From an uncultured Myxococcales bacterium (GTDB lineage: Bacteria > Myxococcota_A > Polyangia > Polyangiales > Polyangiaceae), in NCBI GenBank assembly GCA_937949945.1, contig CALFEQ010000110.1, positions 1 through 64,000 of the forward strand: DNA of 64,000 bases, written 5' to 3'. Shown here in pieces: positions 9,179-16,850 of this stretch. The notes under the pieces were generated by a model. It was not told the DNA's origin, searched no databases, and worked only from the letters and a program-made list of their open reading frames with translations. Made by a program: the position numbers and the translations under genes. Each line of letters starts with the position of its first letter. Position 1 is the stretch's first letter.

Positions 9179-10668
9179 GCGGCGAGCTCGTCACGCGGCC
9201 GGAGCGAAGGGCCCGCTTCGTCCAAGAGGCCGAGGCGGCGCTGCAGATCGACTCTCCCTTCGTCGTCGAGGTGTACGCGGTCGGCTCCCTCGAGGACGGC
9301 CGGCCGTACATCGTCATGGAGCTGCTCGACGGCGAGGACCTCGGCCGGCTGCTCGAGCGCGTCGGCAGCCTCGACGAGCAACGCGCCGTCGAGCTCGTCA
9401 TCCATGCCCTGTCCGGGCTCGCTCACGCACACTCGCGCGGTGTCCTGCATCGGGACATCAAGCCCGCGAACCTCTTCATCGTGCGACCGTCGGACGACGC
9501 GGGAGGGGGAGAGGACGAGATCCTGAAGATCGTCGACTTCGGCATCTCCAAGGTCCTCGCGTCCGGCAACGAGGCGCAGGGCCTCACGCGCACGAACGTC
9601 GTGCTCGGCAGCCCGGTCTACATGTCACCCGAGCAGTGCCGCGGCGCGAAGAACATGGATCATCGCTCGGACATCTACTCCGTGGGCGTCGTGCTCTACG
9701 AGTGCCTCACCGGACGGGTCCCTCACGCCGGCGAGAACGTCAACGAGATCATGTTCGAGATTGCGCTGAAGGACGCTCCGGATCCGAGGACCTTCAAGCC
9801 GTCCCTCGATCCCGCGCTCGCGGCGATCGTGATGAAGGCGCTGGCGCGGAATCCCGACGAACGCTTCCAGTCCGCCTCGGCCTTTCGAGAAGCGTTGCTC
9901 GAGTGGGGCGCGGAACGCGGCGCGCGCGTTCCGCCGACGCCATCCTCGTCGAGCCGCATGCGCGTCCTCACCCCGCGCAGGCTTCGTCGTCTCGAGGTTG
10001 CGCTCGAGGACGAAGAGGAAGCGCCGGCGCCGGTCAGCGAATCGGCACCGCGCATCCAGAGGCTGCGCGACGCGCTCGAGCCGGACCCCGCGGCCGCGGC
10101 CGCAGAGCGCCGCCGGACGATCGCCTTGTACGCCGCGGTGGGGGTCGCGCTCGTCGCCATCGCGCTCGGGATCTTCCTCGGAGGCCGCGAGGAGCCGAAG
10201 CCCGAGCTCGCGGCTTCGGCGAACGAGCCGTCCGCGCCTCTGCAAGAGAGCGCGAGCGCGCAGCCGGAGGTACCGGTGGATCCGGCAGTCGCGAGCGCAT
10301 CCGCGACGCCTGTCGCAAAGGCCGCGGCGAAGCCGGGCGAGCGAAAGCCCACGGCGCGCAAAGCATCCGCGGACGGAGGCGCAGGCGCAGGCGCGCAAGA
10401 AGGACACCCGTCGAACGAGGACTCGACCGAGGAAGGCGAGCACGCAGACGAGTCGAGCGCCGCGGCGTCGAAGCCGGAGGCCACGGAGCCGGAGGCCACG
10501 AAGCCGGAGGCCACGAAGCCGGAGACCACGAAGTCAGAGGCAACGAAGCCGGAGACCACGAAGCCGGAGGCCACGAAGCCCGTCGCGAGCACCGCCGCAG
10601 GCGGAGGCGACGCGCCGATCGCCAAGCAGCTCGACGAGCCCGCCGCCGGGCCGTCCGACGACGACTGA
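9046..10668 (+). CDS. Membrane-anchored Ser/Thr protein kinase
   Basis: 540 aa. Kinase domain at residues 5-290: Gly-rich loop (IGEGACATVY), Lys42 in VALKIM, catalytic loop HRDIKPAN with Asp137, DFG at Asp164, then GSPVYMSPEQ. All key residues are present, so it should be active. A cytoplasmic linker leads to a single membrane helix (ALYAAVGVALVAIALGIFL, about residue 365-385). The outside region is low-complexity Pro/Glu/Ala/Lys with tandem KPEAT/KPETT repeats, not a PASTA sensor. GTG at 9046 is the only start that gives a typical N-terminus; it lies inside the transposase frame. No clear Shine-Dalgarno sequence is seen. Confidence 0.9.
   Translation: MLARDELIAGRYRIVRWIGEGACATVYEAADVQMGDRAVALKIMSGELVTRPERRARFVQEAEAALQIDSPFVVEVYAVGSLEDGRPYIVMELLDGEDLGRLLERVGSLDEQRAVELVIHALSGLAHAHSRGVLHRDIKPANLFIVRPSDDAGGGEDEILKIVDFGISKVLASGNEAQGLTRTNVVLGSPVYMSPEQCRGAKNMDHRSDIYSVGVVLYECLTGRVPHAGENVNEIMFEIALKDAPDPRTFKPSLDPALAAIVMKALARNPDERFQSASAFREALLEWGAERGARVPPTPSSSSRMRVLTPRRLRRLEVALEDEEEAPAPVSESAPRIQRLRDALEPDPAAAAAERRRTIALYAAVGVALVAIALGIFLGGREEPKPELAASANEPSAPLQESASAQPEVPVDPAVASASATPVAKAAAKPGERKPTARKASADGGAGAGAQEGHPSNEDSTEEGEHADESSAAASKPEATEPEATKPEATKPETTKSEATKPETTKPEATKPVASTAAGGGDAPIAKQLDEPAAGPSDDD
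10472..10581 (+). repeat. In-frame 15-bp repeats coding KPEAT/KPETT
   Basis: Seven near-perfect copies of a 15-bp unit (AAGCCGGAGGCCACG type) in the kinase coding region, giving a repeated Lys-Pro-Glu-Ala/Thr-Thr spacer outside the membrane. The unit is a multiple of three, so copy-number change would vary length without breaking the frame. Confidence 0.85.
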
Positions 10669-10690
10669 GCCCGGGCAAGAGCCCGAGGCC

Positions 10691-10750
10691 CCGATGCGCC
10701 GAGGTCCGATGCGCCGAGGTCCGATGCGCCGAGGCCCGATGCGCCGAGCC
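10691..10750. repeat. 15-bp tandem repeat, four copies
   Basis: Units of CCGATGCGCCGAGGT at 10691, 10706, 10721 and 10736, the last two slightly changed. They fill most of the 83-bp gap between the convergent stop codons of the kinase (10668) and the HEAT protein (10752). Confidence 0.95.
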
Positions 10751-10751
10751 G

Positions 10752-12398
10752 CTACTCCGCCTCGGCGAGCGCGAGCTTGTTCTTCGCCATCTTGGCGACC
10801 TTGGACCTGCCGCCTTTCTTCACGACCTCTTCGAGGAGCTCCTGGCCGAGCGGCTGACCCTCCTCGGTGAAATGGAAGCCCACGTAGTAGAGGTGCTCGA
10901 GGTCGAGCGTGCGATCCTTCTTGAGGGCGCGCGCGACGTCGAACCCGTGGCGGACGAGGTTCCCGAGGAGGCGCAGCGACTCGTCGCCCGCGCGCGCCGC
11001 CGGGCGCGTGTCCCGATTCGAGCGCAAGAGCTCGAGTGATGCGAGCGCGTAGCGATCGTCGTCGGTCGCGCGATCCGACTTGCAGAGAATGGCGAGCACG
11101 ACGCGGGCTTTGTTCTCGTCCTTCTTGCGGAGGCGGGCCGCGAGACCGCGCAGGGCCTCCGCGACGCCCTCCGGGTCGGCGTCACGTGCGACGTCGAGAT
11201 GCGCCTCGTAGTTGCGCTCGCCCTTGCCGAGACGCGCGATGGCCTCTTCGAGGATCTGCTTGCGGAGGGCGGGCGAGATCTTCTTTGCCGTCGGGCGGAG
11301 GACGTTGCGCAACACCCACGCGCGATCGGGGTTCGTCGTCTCGAGCAGCGCCTTCGCGAGGGCGGGGACGGCGTCCTCCTTTCCGGTGAGGCCCGCCGCG
11401 GCCGCTTCGGCGTAGCGGCGGTCGTTCGTCGTGACGAGCACCTTCGTGAGGACGCGGGCGGCCTCGTTCCCTCCCATGCGTCCGAGCAGGTCGAGGACGA
11501 AGCGCGCTCGATCGAAATCGGGATGCAGCGCGAGCTTCTCCAGTCGCTTGGCCGTGTCCTCGCCGAGCGGGAGGCTGCCGAGCGTGTGGAGCGCCGTCTG
11601 CGCGAGGGTTCGATCCTCCGCCTCGGCGGCCTTCACGAGCGTGTCGACGACCTTCGCGCTCACCCCCTTGCGGGACGCTTCGCCCGACTTCGGCTTGTCC
11701 TTCTGAAGGGCGAAGCGGAAGGCGATGATGGCCTCCTGGCGGACGCTCGGGTGCTGCTTCTCGTCGTTGGCGTACGCGAGCAGCGTCGGGACGGTCTTCT
11801 CGTCCTCGAGGTAGCCGAGGATCTTCACCGCGGCGGCGATGGCTCCGGGCGATCCGCCCTTCTTCTTCTGCGCCTCGAGGAACTTCTCGACCTCTGCGAG
11901 GTAGCTGCGGCGCTTGTTGCCGTCGGCGTTCTTGATCTGCTGGCGGACGGCGAGCGCTGCGGCCTTCGCCGCTTCGGCGTCGCTCGAGGCGAGGCCTTTG
12001 ATGAGCGTGGAGAACGCGTCTTTGCCTCCGAGCTCGGCGAGCGCTGCGTCGAGCGCGCGCCGCTCCTCGGGGCTGGCCACCGCCATCTTCTGCTTGATGA
12101 TCGGGACGACCTCCTCGCCCACGCTCGCCACGGCCCGCGTCGCCGCTCGACGGACCTCGTCGTTCCCCGTCGACAGGAGCGGGAAGATCTTCGGGAGCGC
12201 CTTCTTCGCTCCGATGCGGGCGAGCGCGTCGAGCGCATGCACCTGGAGCAACGACACGCCGCTGTCGAGCACGTCGCCGAGTCCTTCGACGACGCCCGGC
12301 CCCTTCGCCTTGAGCTCCCCGAGCACGATGGCTGCCGCGATCTGCTTCTCGATCGCGTCGGACTTGAGGAGCCCGACGATCTTCCCCACTTCGCTCAT
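10752..12398 (-). CDS. HEAT-repeat protein
   Basis: 548 aa, almost entirely alpha-helical repeats of about 35-40 residues. Typical units read LxxALxxLG or RxAAxxAL, for example VHALDALARIGAKKALPKI, VRRAATRAVASVGEE and VRQEAIIAFRFALQ. It has no signal peptide or membrane segment. HEAT solenoids serve as protein-binding scaffolds; the partner cannot be told from sequence. ATG at 12398 (start MSEVGKIV) is preferred over an in-frame start 16 codons upstream that would add non-repeat residues. It is convergent with the membrane kinase gene. Confidence 0.85.
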   Translation of the reverse strand: MSEVGKIVGLLKSDAIEKQIAAAIVLGELKAKGPGVVEGLGDVLDSGVSLLQVHALDALARIGAKKALPKIFPLLSTGNDEVRRAATRAVASVGEEVVPIIKQKMAVASPEERRALDAALAELGGKDAFSTLIKGLASSDAEAAKAAALAVRQQIKNADGNKRRSYLAEVEKFLEAQKKKGGSPGAIAAAVKILGYLEDEKTVPTLLAYANDEKQHPSVRQEAIIAFRFALQKDKPKSGEASRKGVSAKVVDTLVKAAEAEDRTLAQTALHTLGSLPLGEDTAKRLEKLALHPDFDRARFVLDLLGRMGGNEAARVLTKVLVTTNDRRYAEAAAAGLTGKEDAVPALAKALLETTNPDRAWVLRNVLRPTAKKISPALRKQILEEAIARLGKGERNYEAHLDVARDADPEGVAEALRGLAARLRKKDENKARVVLAILCKSDRATDDDRYALASLELLRSNRDTRPAARAGDESLRLLGNLVRHGFDVARALKKDRTLDLEHLYYVGFHFTEEGQPLGQELLEEVVKKGGRSKVAKMAKNKLALAEAE

Positions 12399-12455
12399 GG
12401 CCACCGTATTCCAGCGCGAAAGCCCTGGATCAAGCCCAAGAAGCACCGAGGGCGG

Positions 12456-12500
12456 GGCCTCCGCAACGGGTCACGGAGGCCCTTTCGGCCCGAGAGGGCC
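12456..12500. promoter_or_regulatory. Two adjacent hairpins, terminator-like
   Basis: A perfect 8-bp stem GGCCTCCG/CGGAGGCC (12456-12463 with 12474-12481, 10-nt loop) is followed by a second 9-bp stem with one G-U pair and a GGCCC loop (12478-12500). They share three bases, so only one can form at a time. They lie between the HEAT gene start and the left end of the insertion sequence. There is no T-run, so intrinsic termination is uncertain. Confidence 0.45.
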
Positions 12501-12539
12501 GTTTCTGGGCCGCGAGCGCGAGCGACGTATATCCCCCTG

Positions 12540-12557
12540 TGTCAGGGTAGTTGTCGC
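12540..12557 (+). repeat. Left terminal inverted repeat of the IS
   Basis: TGTCAGGGTAGTTGTCGC; matches the reverse complement of the right end at 16 of 18 positions. Confidence 0.9.
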
Positions 12558-12603
12558 CTCGGCTGAGTGGCCGGGCTGATCACCACGCGGGGCGAGAAGG
12601 TCG

Positions 12604-13188
12604 ATGGATGCCGTGTCTTACACGGAGGGGTTCAAGAAGCAGATGGTGAAGCGGATGTTGGGTCCGCCGGCCGTGAGCGCCAGTGCGCTTTCGAAGCAGG
12701 TAGGAGTTCCGCAGCCCACGCTGTCGAAGTGGCTACGCCATGCAGGTAGCCTTTCACCGATGGTGTCCGGCGAGAAGAAGGGCAAGGGCGATAAGCCCGG
12801 TTCGAAGAAGTGGACGGTGAAGGAGAAGCTGCGCGTCGTCGTTGCGGCGGAAGGGCTCGAGGGTGCGGAGCTGGGCGAACTGCTCCGCCGGGAGGGGCTC
12901 CATGAGGCGCAGCTGAAGGCGTGGCGTGATGCCGCCGCCGGAGCGCTGACAAGCGCGGAGGCGGCGCCCTCAGGGGCACTGACGGCCAGACAGCGCAAGA
13001 GGCTGGCAGCCGCGGAGAAGCGCGTGAAGGAGCTGGAGCGGGAGCTGCGGCGCAAGGAGAAGGCCCTGGCCGAGGCAGCCGCGCTCCTGATGCTCGAAAA
13101 AAAACTTCAGGCCCTGGGCTGGGACGAGCGGCACCAGCGCCGGGGCAAGGACGAGGACGCCGCGTCGAGCGAGGAGAGCGAGAAGTGA
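12604..13188 (+). CDS. IS3-family transposase OrfA
   Basis: 194 aa. The N-terminal 50 residues form a helix-turn-helix of the transposase-8 type (YTEGFKKQMVKRML, ALSKQVGVPQPTLSKWL) that binds the terminal repeats. A second helix-turn-helix-like segment follows (LRREGLHEAQLKAWRD), then a coiled-coil/leucine-zipper stretch (KRVKELERELRRKEKALAE) used for multimerisation. GAAGG sits 3 nt before the ATG. The 3' end carries eight A residues (13097-13104) and overlaps orfB by GTGA. At 194 aa it is longer than the usual OrfA of about 100 aa. Confidence 0.92.
   Translation: MDAVSYTEGFKKQMVKRMLGPPAVSASALSKQVGVPQPTLSKWLRHAGSLSPMVSGEKKGKGDKPGSKKWTVKEKLRVVVAAEGLEGAELGELLRREGLHEAQLKAWRDAAAGALTSAEAAPSGALTARQRKRLAAAEKRVKELERELRRKEKALAEAAALLMLEKKLQALGWDERHQRRGKDEDAASSEESEK
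13098..13104 (+). other. Predicted -1 programmed frameshift site
   Basis: In orfA phase the sequence reads GAA AAA AAA CTT, so A AAA AAA forms a classical -1 slippery heptamer. The -1 frame is open from here through the orfB start at 13185, so slippage would make an OrfAB fusion, the usual IS3 transposase. The linker so produced is Gly/Arg/Pro-rich. Confidence 0.75.
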
Positions 13189-14204
13189 CGCTGGCGCTCA
13201 TCGAGGACGCGCGCTCGAAGGGGGCCACCCTCGGAGCCGTGTGCGCAAGGCTGGGGGTCTCCGCTCGCACCATTCAGCGATGGAAGAAGCCAGCGACGGC
13301 TGAAGACCGACGGTGTGGGCCGAGAACGAAGCCGGCCAACTCCATCTCGCAGGCAGAGCGGAAGCGCATCCTCGAGGTCGCCAACTCAGAGGAGTTCCGG
13401 GACTTGTCGCCGAAGCAGATCGTCCCGCGGCTTGCAGACCGAGGGGAGTACATCGCGAGCGAGTCGACGTTCTACCGGGTTCTCCGTGCCGAGAATCAGC
13501 TCGCCCATCGAGGCAAGGCCAGGGCACCGAGCGCACGGCCCAGGCCCGACATAGAGGCCAGTGCACCGAACCAGGTGTACTCATGGGACATCACCTACCT
13601 GCGCACCACCGTCCGGGGGGCCTACTACTACCTGTATCTCGTCGTGGACGTGTACAGCCGACGCATCGTCGGCTGGCAGGTTCACGACGAAGAGTCGGCC
13701 GAGCTCGCGGCCGAGCTCATGAAGCGCATCGTCAGCGAAGCGGGCCACCCCCGGGGCCTGAAGCTCCACTCGGACAACGGGTCCCCGATGAAGGGCAGCA
13801 CGCTGCTCGCCACGCTCCAGAAGCTCGGTGTCATCCCATCCTTCAGCCGCCCTCGGGTCTCTGACGACAACCCCTTCTCCGAGGCGCTCTTTCGCACCCT
13901 CAAGTACCGCCCCTGCTTCCCCGAGGGGCCCTTCGCCTCCCTGGAGGCCGCGCGCAAGTGGGTGGTGGCCTTCGTTGCCTGGTACAACGGCGAACATCGG
14001 CACAGCGAAATCAAGTTCGTTACTCCGGACGAGCGCCACTTCCGCCGCGAGACCGATATTCTCGAACACCGTCGACGCGTCTACGAGCGCGCTCGGCACC
14101 GTCACCCCGAACGATGGACCGGCAGCATTCGGGATTGGTCACCGGCGGGCCCGGTGCGCCTCGGCATCACGCTTCGCGAACGGGAGATCCGAGTCGGGAG
14201 CTAA
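13185..14204 (+). CDS. IS3-family transposase OrfB (DDE integrase domain)
   Basis: 339 aa. An N-terminal helix-turn-helix (ARLGVSARTIQRWKK) leads to a rve integrase core. The catalytic triad is Asp135 (SWDITYLR), Asp197 (HSDNGS) and Glu233 (NPFSEALFRTLKY), the D-D-35-E spacing of IS3. It ends with the family's C-terminal EHRHSEIKFVTP region. Translation could begin at its own GTG, which overlaps the orfA stop (GTGA), or through the -1 frameshift. The full length and intact triad argue for a functional enzyme. Confidence 0.95.
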   Translation: MTLALIEDARSKGATLGAVCARLGVSARTIQRWKKPATAEDRRCGPRTKPANSISQAERKRILEVANSEEFRDLSPKQIVPRLADRGEYIASESTFYRVLRAENQLAHRGKARAPSARPRPDIEASAPNQVYSWDITYLRTTVRGAYYYLYLVVDVYSRRIVGWQVHDEESAELAAELMKRIVSEAGHPRGLKLHSDNGSPMKGSTLLATLQKLGVIPSFSRPRVSDDNPFSEALFRTLKYRPCFPEGPFASLEAARKWVVAFVAWYNGEHRHSEIKFVTPDERHFRRETDILEHRRRVYERARHRHPERWTGSIRDWSPAGPVRLGITLREREIRVGS

Positions 14205-14214
14205 CACCATTCAC

Positions 14215-14232
14215 GCGACATCTACCTTGACA
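14215..14232 (-). repeat. Right terminal inverted repeat of the IS
   Basis: Reads TGTCAAGGTAGATGTCGC on the minus strand. Its outer end on the plus strand is TTGACA, a -35-like hexamer facing the next gene 37 bp away. Confidence 0.9.
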
Positions 14233-14268
14233 CCCACCGCCCCCTATGCTCGGAGGCTGAGGGTGCAG

Positions 14269-16557
14269 ATGCTCGGAGTGGTTTCGCGACGGAAACTCGG
14301 GGGCGACCGCAGGGCTTCGGACGAAGCGTATCGATTCGATGGGGAGGCGGGCAGGCGAGGCCGCCCGCGCCTCTCCGGCATCCCGCGCCTCTCGCGCGGC
14401 ATCGCCGCTCGTGTGGCGCCGGTCCTGGCGCTGCTCCTTCCAACTCTGACGCCGGCCGAGGCGCGCGCGGAGTGTCCGGCTCAGCTCTCGCCCACGTGGA
14501 ACCGGCGCATCAACATCATGGTCGAGAACCCGGGCCCCACGCGCGAGGCGATCCTGCTCGCGAAGATCAACACGAAAAGGCCGGTCGAGACGGGCGCGAT
14601 GCGCCCCGACGGCGCGGACGTTCGCATCCTCACCTCGAGCTGCGTGCCGGTGCCGTTCTGGATCGAGGGCGGTCTCGGGACTCCGGAGACGAAGATCTGG
14701 ATGCGGGTGCCGTCGCTGGCGAACGGAAGGAGCCAGATCGACCTCTACTACGGCGCGTCGTCGGCGCCCTCGGCGAGCTCGATCGATGACGTGTTCGGTG
14801 CGGGGCTCGTGACGCTCTTCACGTTCACCGAGAACGGCGGCGGGACGGTGTTCGACCGCGTCGGCTCGAACGATCTCGGGATGACGGCGACGTGGACCGA
14901 CGGTCCGTTGCCGGGCGTCGGCGCGGCGACGGGCTTCGGGGCGACGAAGCGCCTCTACCGCGCAGATGGAGGGCCGGCGCTCGGCAGCGGGAGCTTCACG
15001 GTGCTCTCGTTCGTCAATCCGAGCCACGCGGGCCTCAACATCGGCCTCGCGCGCGGGATCATCGGCAGCTACCACGCGGACGACGAGCCTGGCTGGGTGC
15101 TCAAGTTGCAGGGCGCCGAGCCCGAGAACCTCATGTTCCTCACGAACGCGGGGGACGTGTCCGAATGGTGCCAGGGCAGCGGCCACGGCAACGTCCCCGA
15201 CGGCACATGGAGCCTCGTGGGCGCTCGGCGTCGGGCGGGCGTGACGAACGAGCTCCTCGTCAACGGAACGGTCGTCTTCGAAGGGTGCCCCGGGGATACG
15301 CGGAACGTCGACGGGCCGGGCCCGTTCGAGATCGGTAACGCGTACAACGGCAACTTCTCCTTCTCCGGCTCGATCTCCATGTCGTTCATCTGGGCGCGAG
15401 CGCTCTCCGACGACGAGCTTCTCGGGCTCGACGGCGCGCTTCGATCCGTCGCTCCGCCTTCCGTCCTCGCGGCGGGCGCGCCGCCCGCCCCGCCCGTGAT
15501 TGGCGTCGCGACGCCGAACGGGAGCACGAGCGTCACGATCACGTTCTCGCCGCCGGAGGACGTGGGTGACGCTCCGATCATCGAGTACGAGGCCGTCTGC
15601 GCGCCGTTCGGGCGCGGGCGTGGCGCCGGCAGCCCGCTCACGGTCGGTGGGCTCGCTCCGGGGATGGAGCACAAGTGCGCCGTGCGTGCCGTCAACGCCT
15701 TCGGGCCCGGCCCGTGGTCGACGGACACGAACACCTTCATCGCCGGCGACGCGCCGAGCATCGGGAGCCCGGCTACCGCGCGCTTCGTCGTGGGACGGGA
15801 GGGCTCGTTCACCATCGTCGCGACCGGAGCTCCCGAGCCTGTCGTCACGGTGAAGGGGACGCTGCCGCCCGGTCTCACGGTGAACGGCCCGACGATCAGC
15901 GGGGTGCCGCCGCTCGGAAGCGTCGGCGTCTATCCGCTCGAAGTGAGCGCGGCCAACGGCGTCGCGCCGCCCGCGACGCAGGCGCTCGCGCTCGAGGTCG
16001 TGAAGGCGAGTCAGCGCATCGACTTCCTGCCCGTTCCCCCACAGACCCTCCGGCCGCAGCTCGTCGAGCTCGACGTGAGCGCGACGTCGGGGCTGCCCGT
16101 CGCGCTGGAGTCCCTCTCGCCCTCGGTGTGCTCCGTGACCGGGACGTCCGTGCAGATGCTCGCGGCGGGCGTGTGCGCGATTCGCGCCTCGCAGGACGGC
16201 GACGCGAACTTCGAGCCTGCGCCGCCCGTGACCATGAGCTTCCAAATCATGCCCGGCGTCTCCCCATCCGAAGACGGCGGAGCATCCGAGACGGATGCGT
16301 CGGCGCCCGAAGTCGACGCAGGTACGGACGCGGGGAGCCCTCCGGTGCCGCCCCCGTCGACGGAGCCGCCGCCTGCGGTCGTGACGCCGCCGTCGAGCTC
16401 GGCCTCGGGCCTCGAAGACGGCGCCGTCGAGGGCGGGGGCTGCGTGTGCGCCGGCGCGGGCGCTCCCGTCCCTGCGGGCGCTCTCGCGATCGCGGTCGCC
16501 GGGCTCGTCGCCTTCGAATCGCGCCGACGGAGGCGCGCCAGCGCAGGCAGCCGGTGA
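14269..16557 (+). CDS. Exported DUF2341/LamG/FN3 protein with MYXO-CTERM-like tail
   Basis: 762 aa. A long n-region is followed by a hydrophobic segment (VAPVLALLLPTLTPAEARA) that looks like a signal peptide. Residues about 75-170 match DUF2341 (ADVRILTSSCVPVPFWIE, QIDLYYGASS). Then come a LamG/concanavalin-like region to about 400, a fibronectin III domain (PPAPPVIGVATPNGST) and putative-Ig-like domains (LPPGLTVNGPTISGVPP). An Asp/Ala/Pro linker precedes the tail: GGGCVCAG, a hydrophobic helix and RRRRR, a MYXO-CTERM-like surface-sorting signal. GAGGG lies 5 nt before the ATG. The IS ends 36 bp upstream and may have displaced the promoter. Confidence 0.88.
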   Translation: MLGVVSRRKLGGDRRASDEAYRFDGEAGRRGRPRLSGIPRLSRGIAARVAPVLALLLPTLTPAEARAECPAQLSPTWNRRINIMVENPGPTREAILLAKINTKRPVETGAMRPDGADVRILTSSCVPVPFWIEGGLGTPETKIWMRVPSLANGRSQIDLYYGASSAPSASSIDDVFGAGLVTLFTFTENGGGTVFDRVGSNDLGMTATWTDGPLPGVGAATGFGATKRLYRADGGPALGSGSFTVLSFVNPSHAGLNIGLARGIIGSYHADDEPGWVLKLQGAEPENLMFLTNAGDVSEWCQGSGHGNVPDGTWSLVGARRRAGVTNELLVNGTVVFEGCPGDTRNVDGPGPFEIGNAYNGNFSFSGSISMSFIWARALSDDELLGLDGALRSVAPPSVLAAGAPPAPPVIGVATPNGSTSVTITFSPPEDVGDAPIIEYEAVCAPFGRGRGAGSPLTVGGLAPGMEHKCAVRAVNAFGPGPWSTDTNTFIAGDAPSIGSPATARFVVGREGSFTIVATGAPEPVVTVKGTLPPGLTVNGPTISGVPPLGSVGVYPLEVSAANGVAPPATQALALEVVKASQRIDFLPVPPQTLRPQLVELDVSATSGLPVALESLSPSVCSVTGTSVQMLAAGVCAIRASQDGDANFEPAPPVTMSFQIMPGVSPSEDGGASETDASAPEVDAGTDAGSPPVPPPSTEPPPAVVTPPSSSASGLEDGAVEGGGCVCAGAGAPVPAGALAIAVAGLVAFESRRRRRASAGSR

Positions 16558-16588
16558 GCGCAGGCAGCCGGTGAGCGCAGGCCGCTGA
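16541..16588 (+). repeat. 17-bp tandem repeat spanning the stop codon
   Basis: The unit GCGCAGGCAGCCGGTGA repeats exactly at 16541-16557 and 16558-16574, with a partial third copy. Each unit ends in TGA; the first TGA is the stop codon of the MYXO-CTERM protein. Confidence 0.9.
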
Positions 16589-16635
16589 GGGCAGGCACGA
16601 CGGGCGGAGCCATCGCTCGCGGACGTACGCCTCCC

Positions 16636-16827
16636 GTGCCTCCGGGCCACTCTCGCCCGCCGTCGAACTCGGCCGCGCCGCTCGACGGCGTCGACGAGGG
16701 CGGAGGCTGCGCCTGCACCGCCTCGGGCGCTCCTGTCCCTGGGGGCGGTCTCGCGATCGCGATCGCCGGGCTCGTCGCCTTCGCGGTCCGCCGGCGGAAG
16801 CCGGCGGTGAGTGCCGAAGCCGACTGA
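16636..16827 (+). pseudogene. Orphan duplicate of a MYXO-CTERM-like tail
   Basis: A 63-aa frame that reads as a second copy of the C-terminal 60 residues of the preceding protein: PPSNSAAPLDG against PPSSSASGLEDG, GGGCACTASGAPVPGGG against GGGCVCAGAGAPVPAGA, then LAIAIAGLVAFAVRRR against LAIAVAGLVAFESRRR. There is no signal peptide or body. It is most simply the remnant of a duplicated or deleted paralogue, separated from the intact gene by a 17-bp tandem repeat. Translation as a small membrane peptide cannot be excluded. Confidence 0.75.
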
Positions 16828-16850
16828 AGCGGGTACGATGGAGGCGCCGG

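Larger units (their letters stand above)
12540..14232 (+). mobile_element. IS3-family insertion sequence, complete
   Basis: A 1693-bp element with two overlapping genes, orfA and orfB, and imperfect 18-bp terminal inverted repeats (12540-12557 and 14215-14232, 16 of 18 matching) ending in the 5'-TG...CA-3' typical of IS3. Both genes are intact, as are the DDE residues and a slippery A8 run, so it may be active. No clear target duplication is visible: the flanks read CCCTG and CCCAC. Confidence 0.93.

Noticed and set aside
10691..10750. A small protein with repeated MRRGP
   Set aside because: The 15-bp unit keeps the frame open by chance. There is no ribosome binding site, and the array sits between two stop codons.
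12456..12500. Classical intrinsic terminator
   Set aside because: Stems are good but no run of T follows on either strand.
14227..14250. Complete outward promoter TTGACA...TATGCT at the IS right end
   Set aside because: The spacer is 12 bp, too short for a normal sigma-70-type promoter; only the -35-like hexamer is noted.
14167..16650. An 827-codon minus-strand frame opposite the DUF2341 gene
   Set aside because: Arg-rich shadow; the plus strand has ribosome binding site, signal-like segment and recognised domains.
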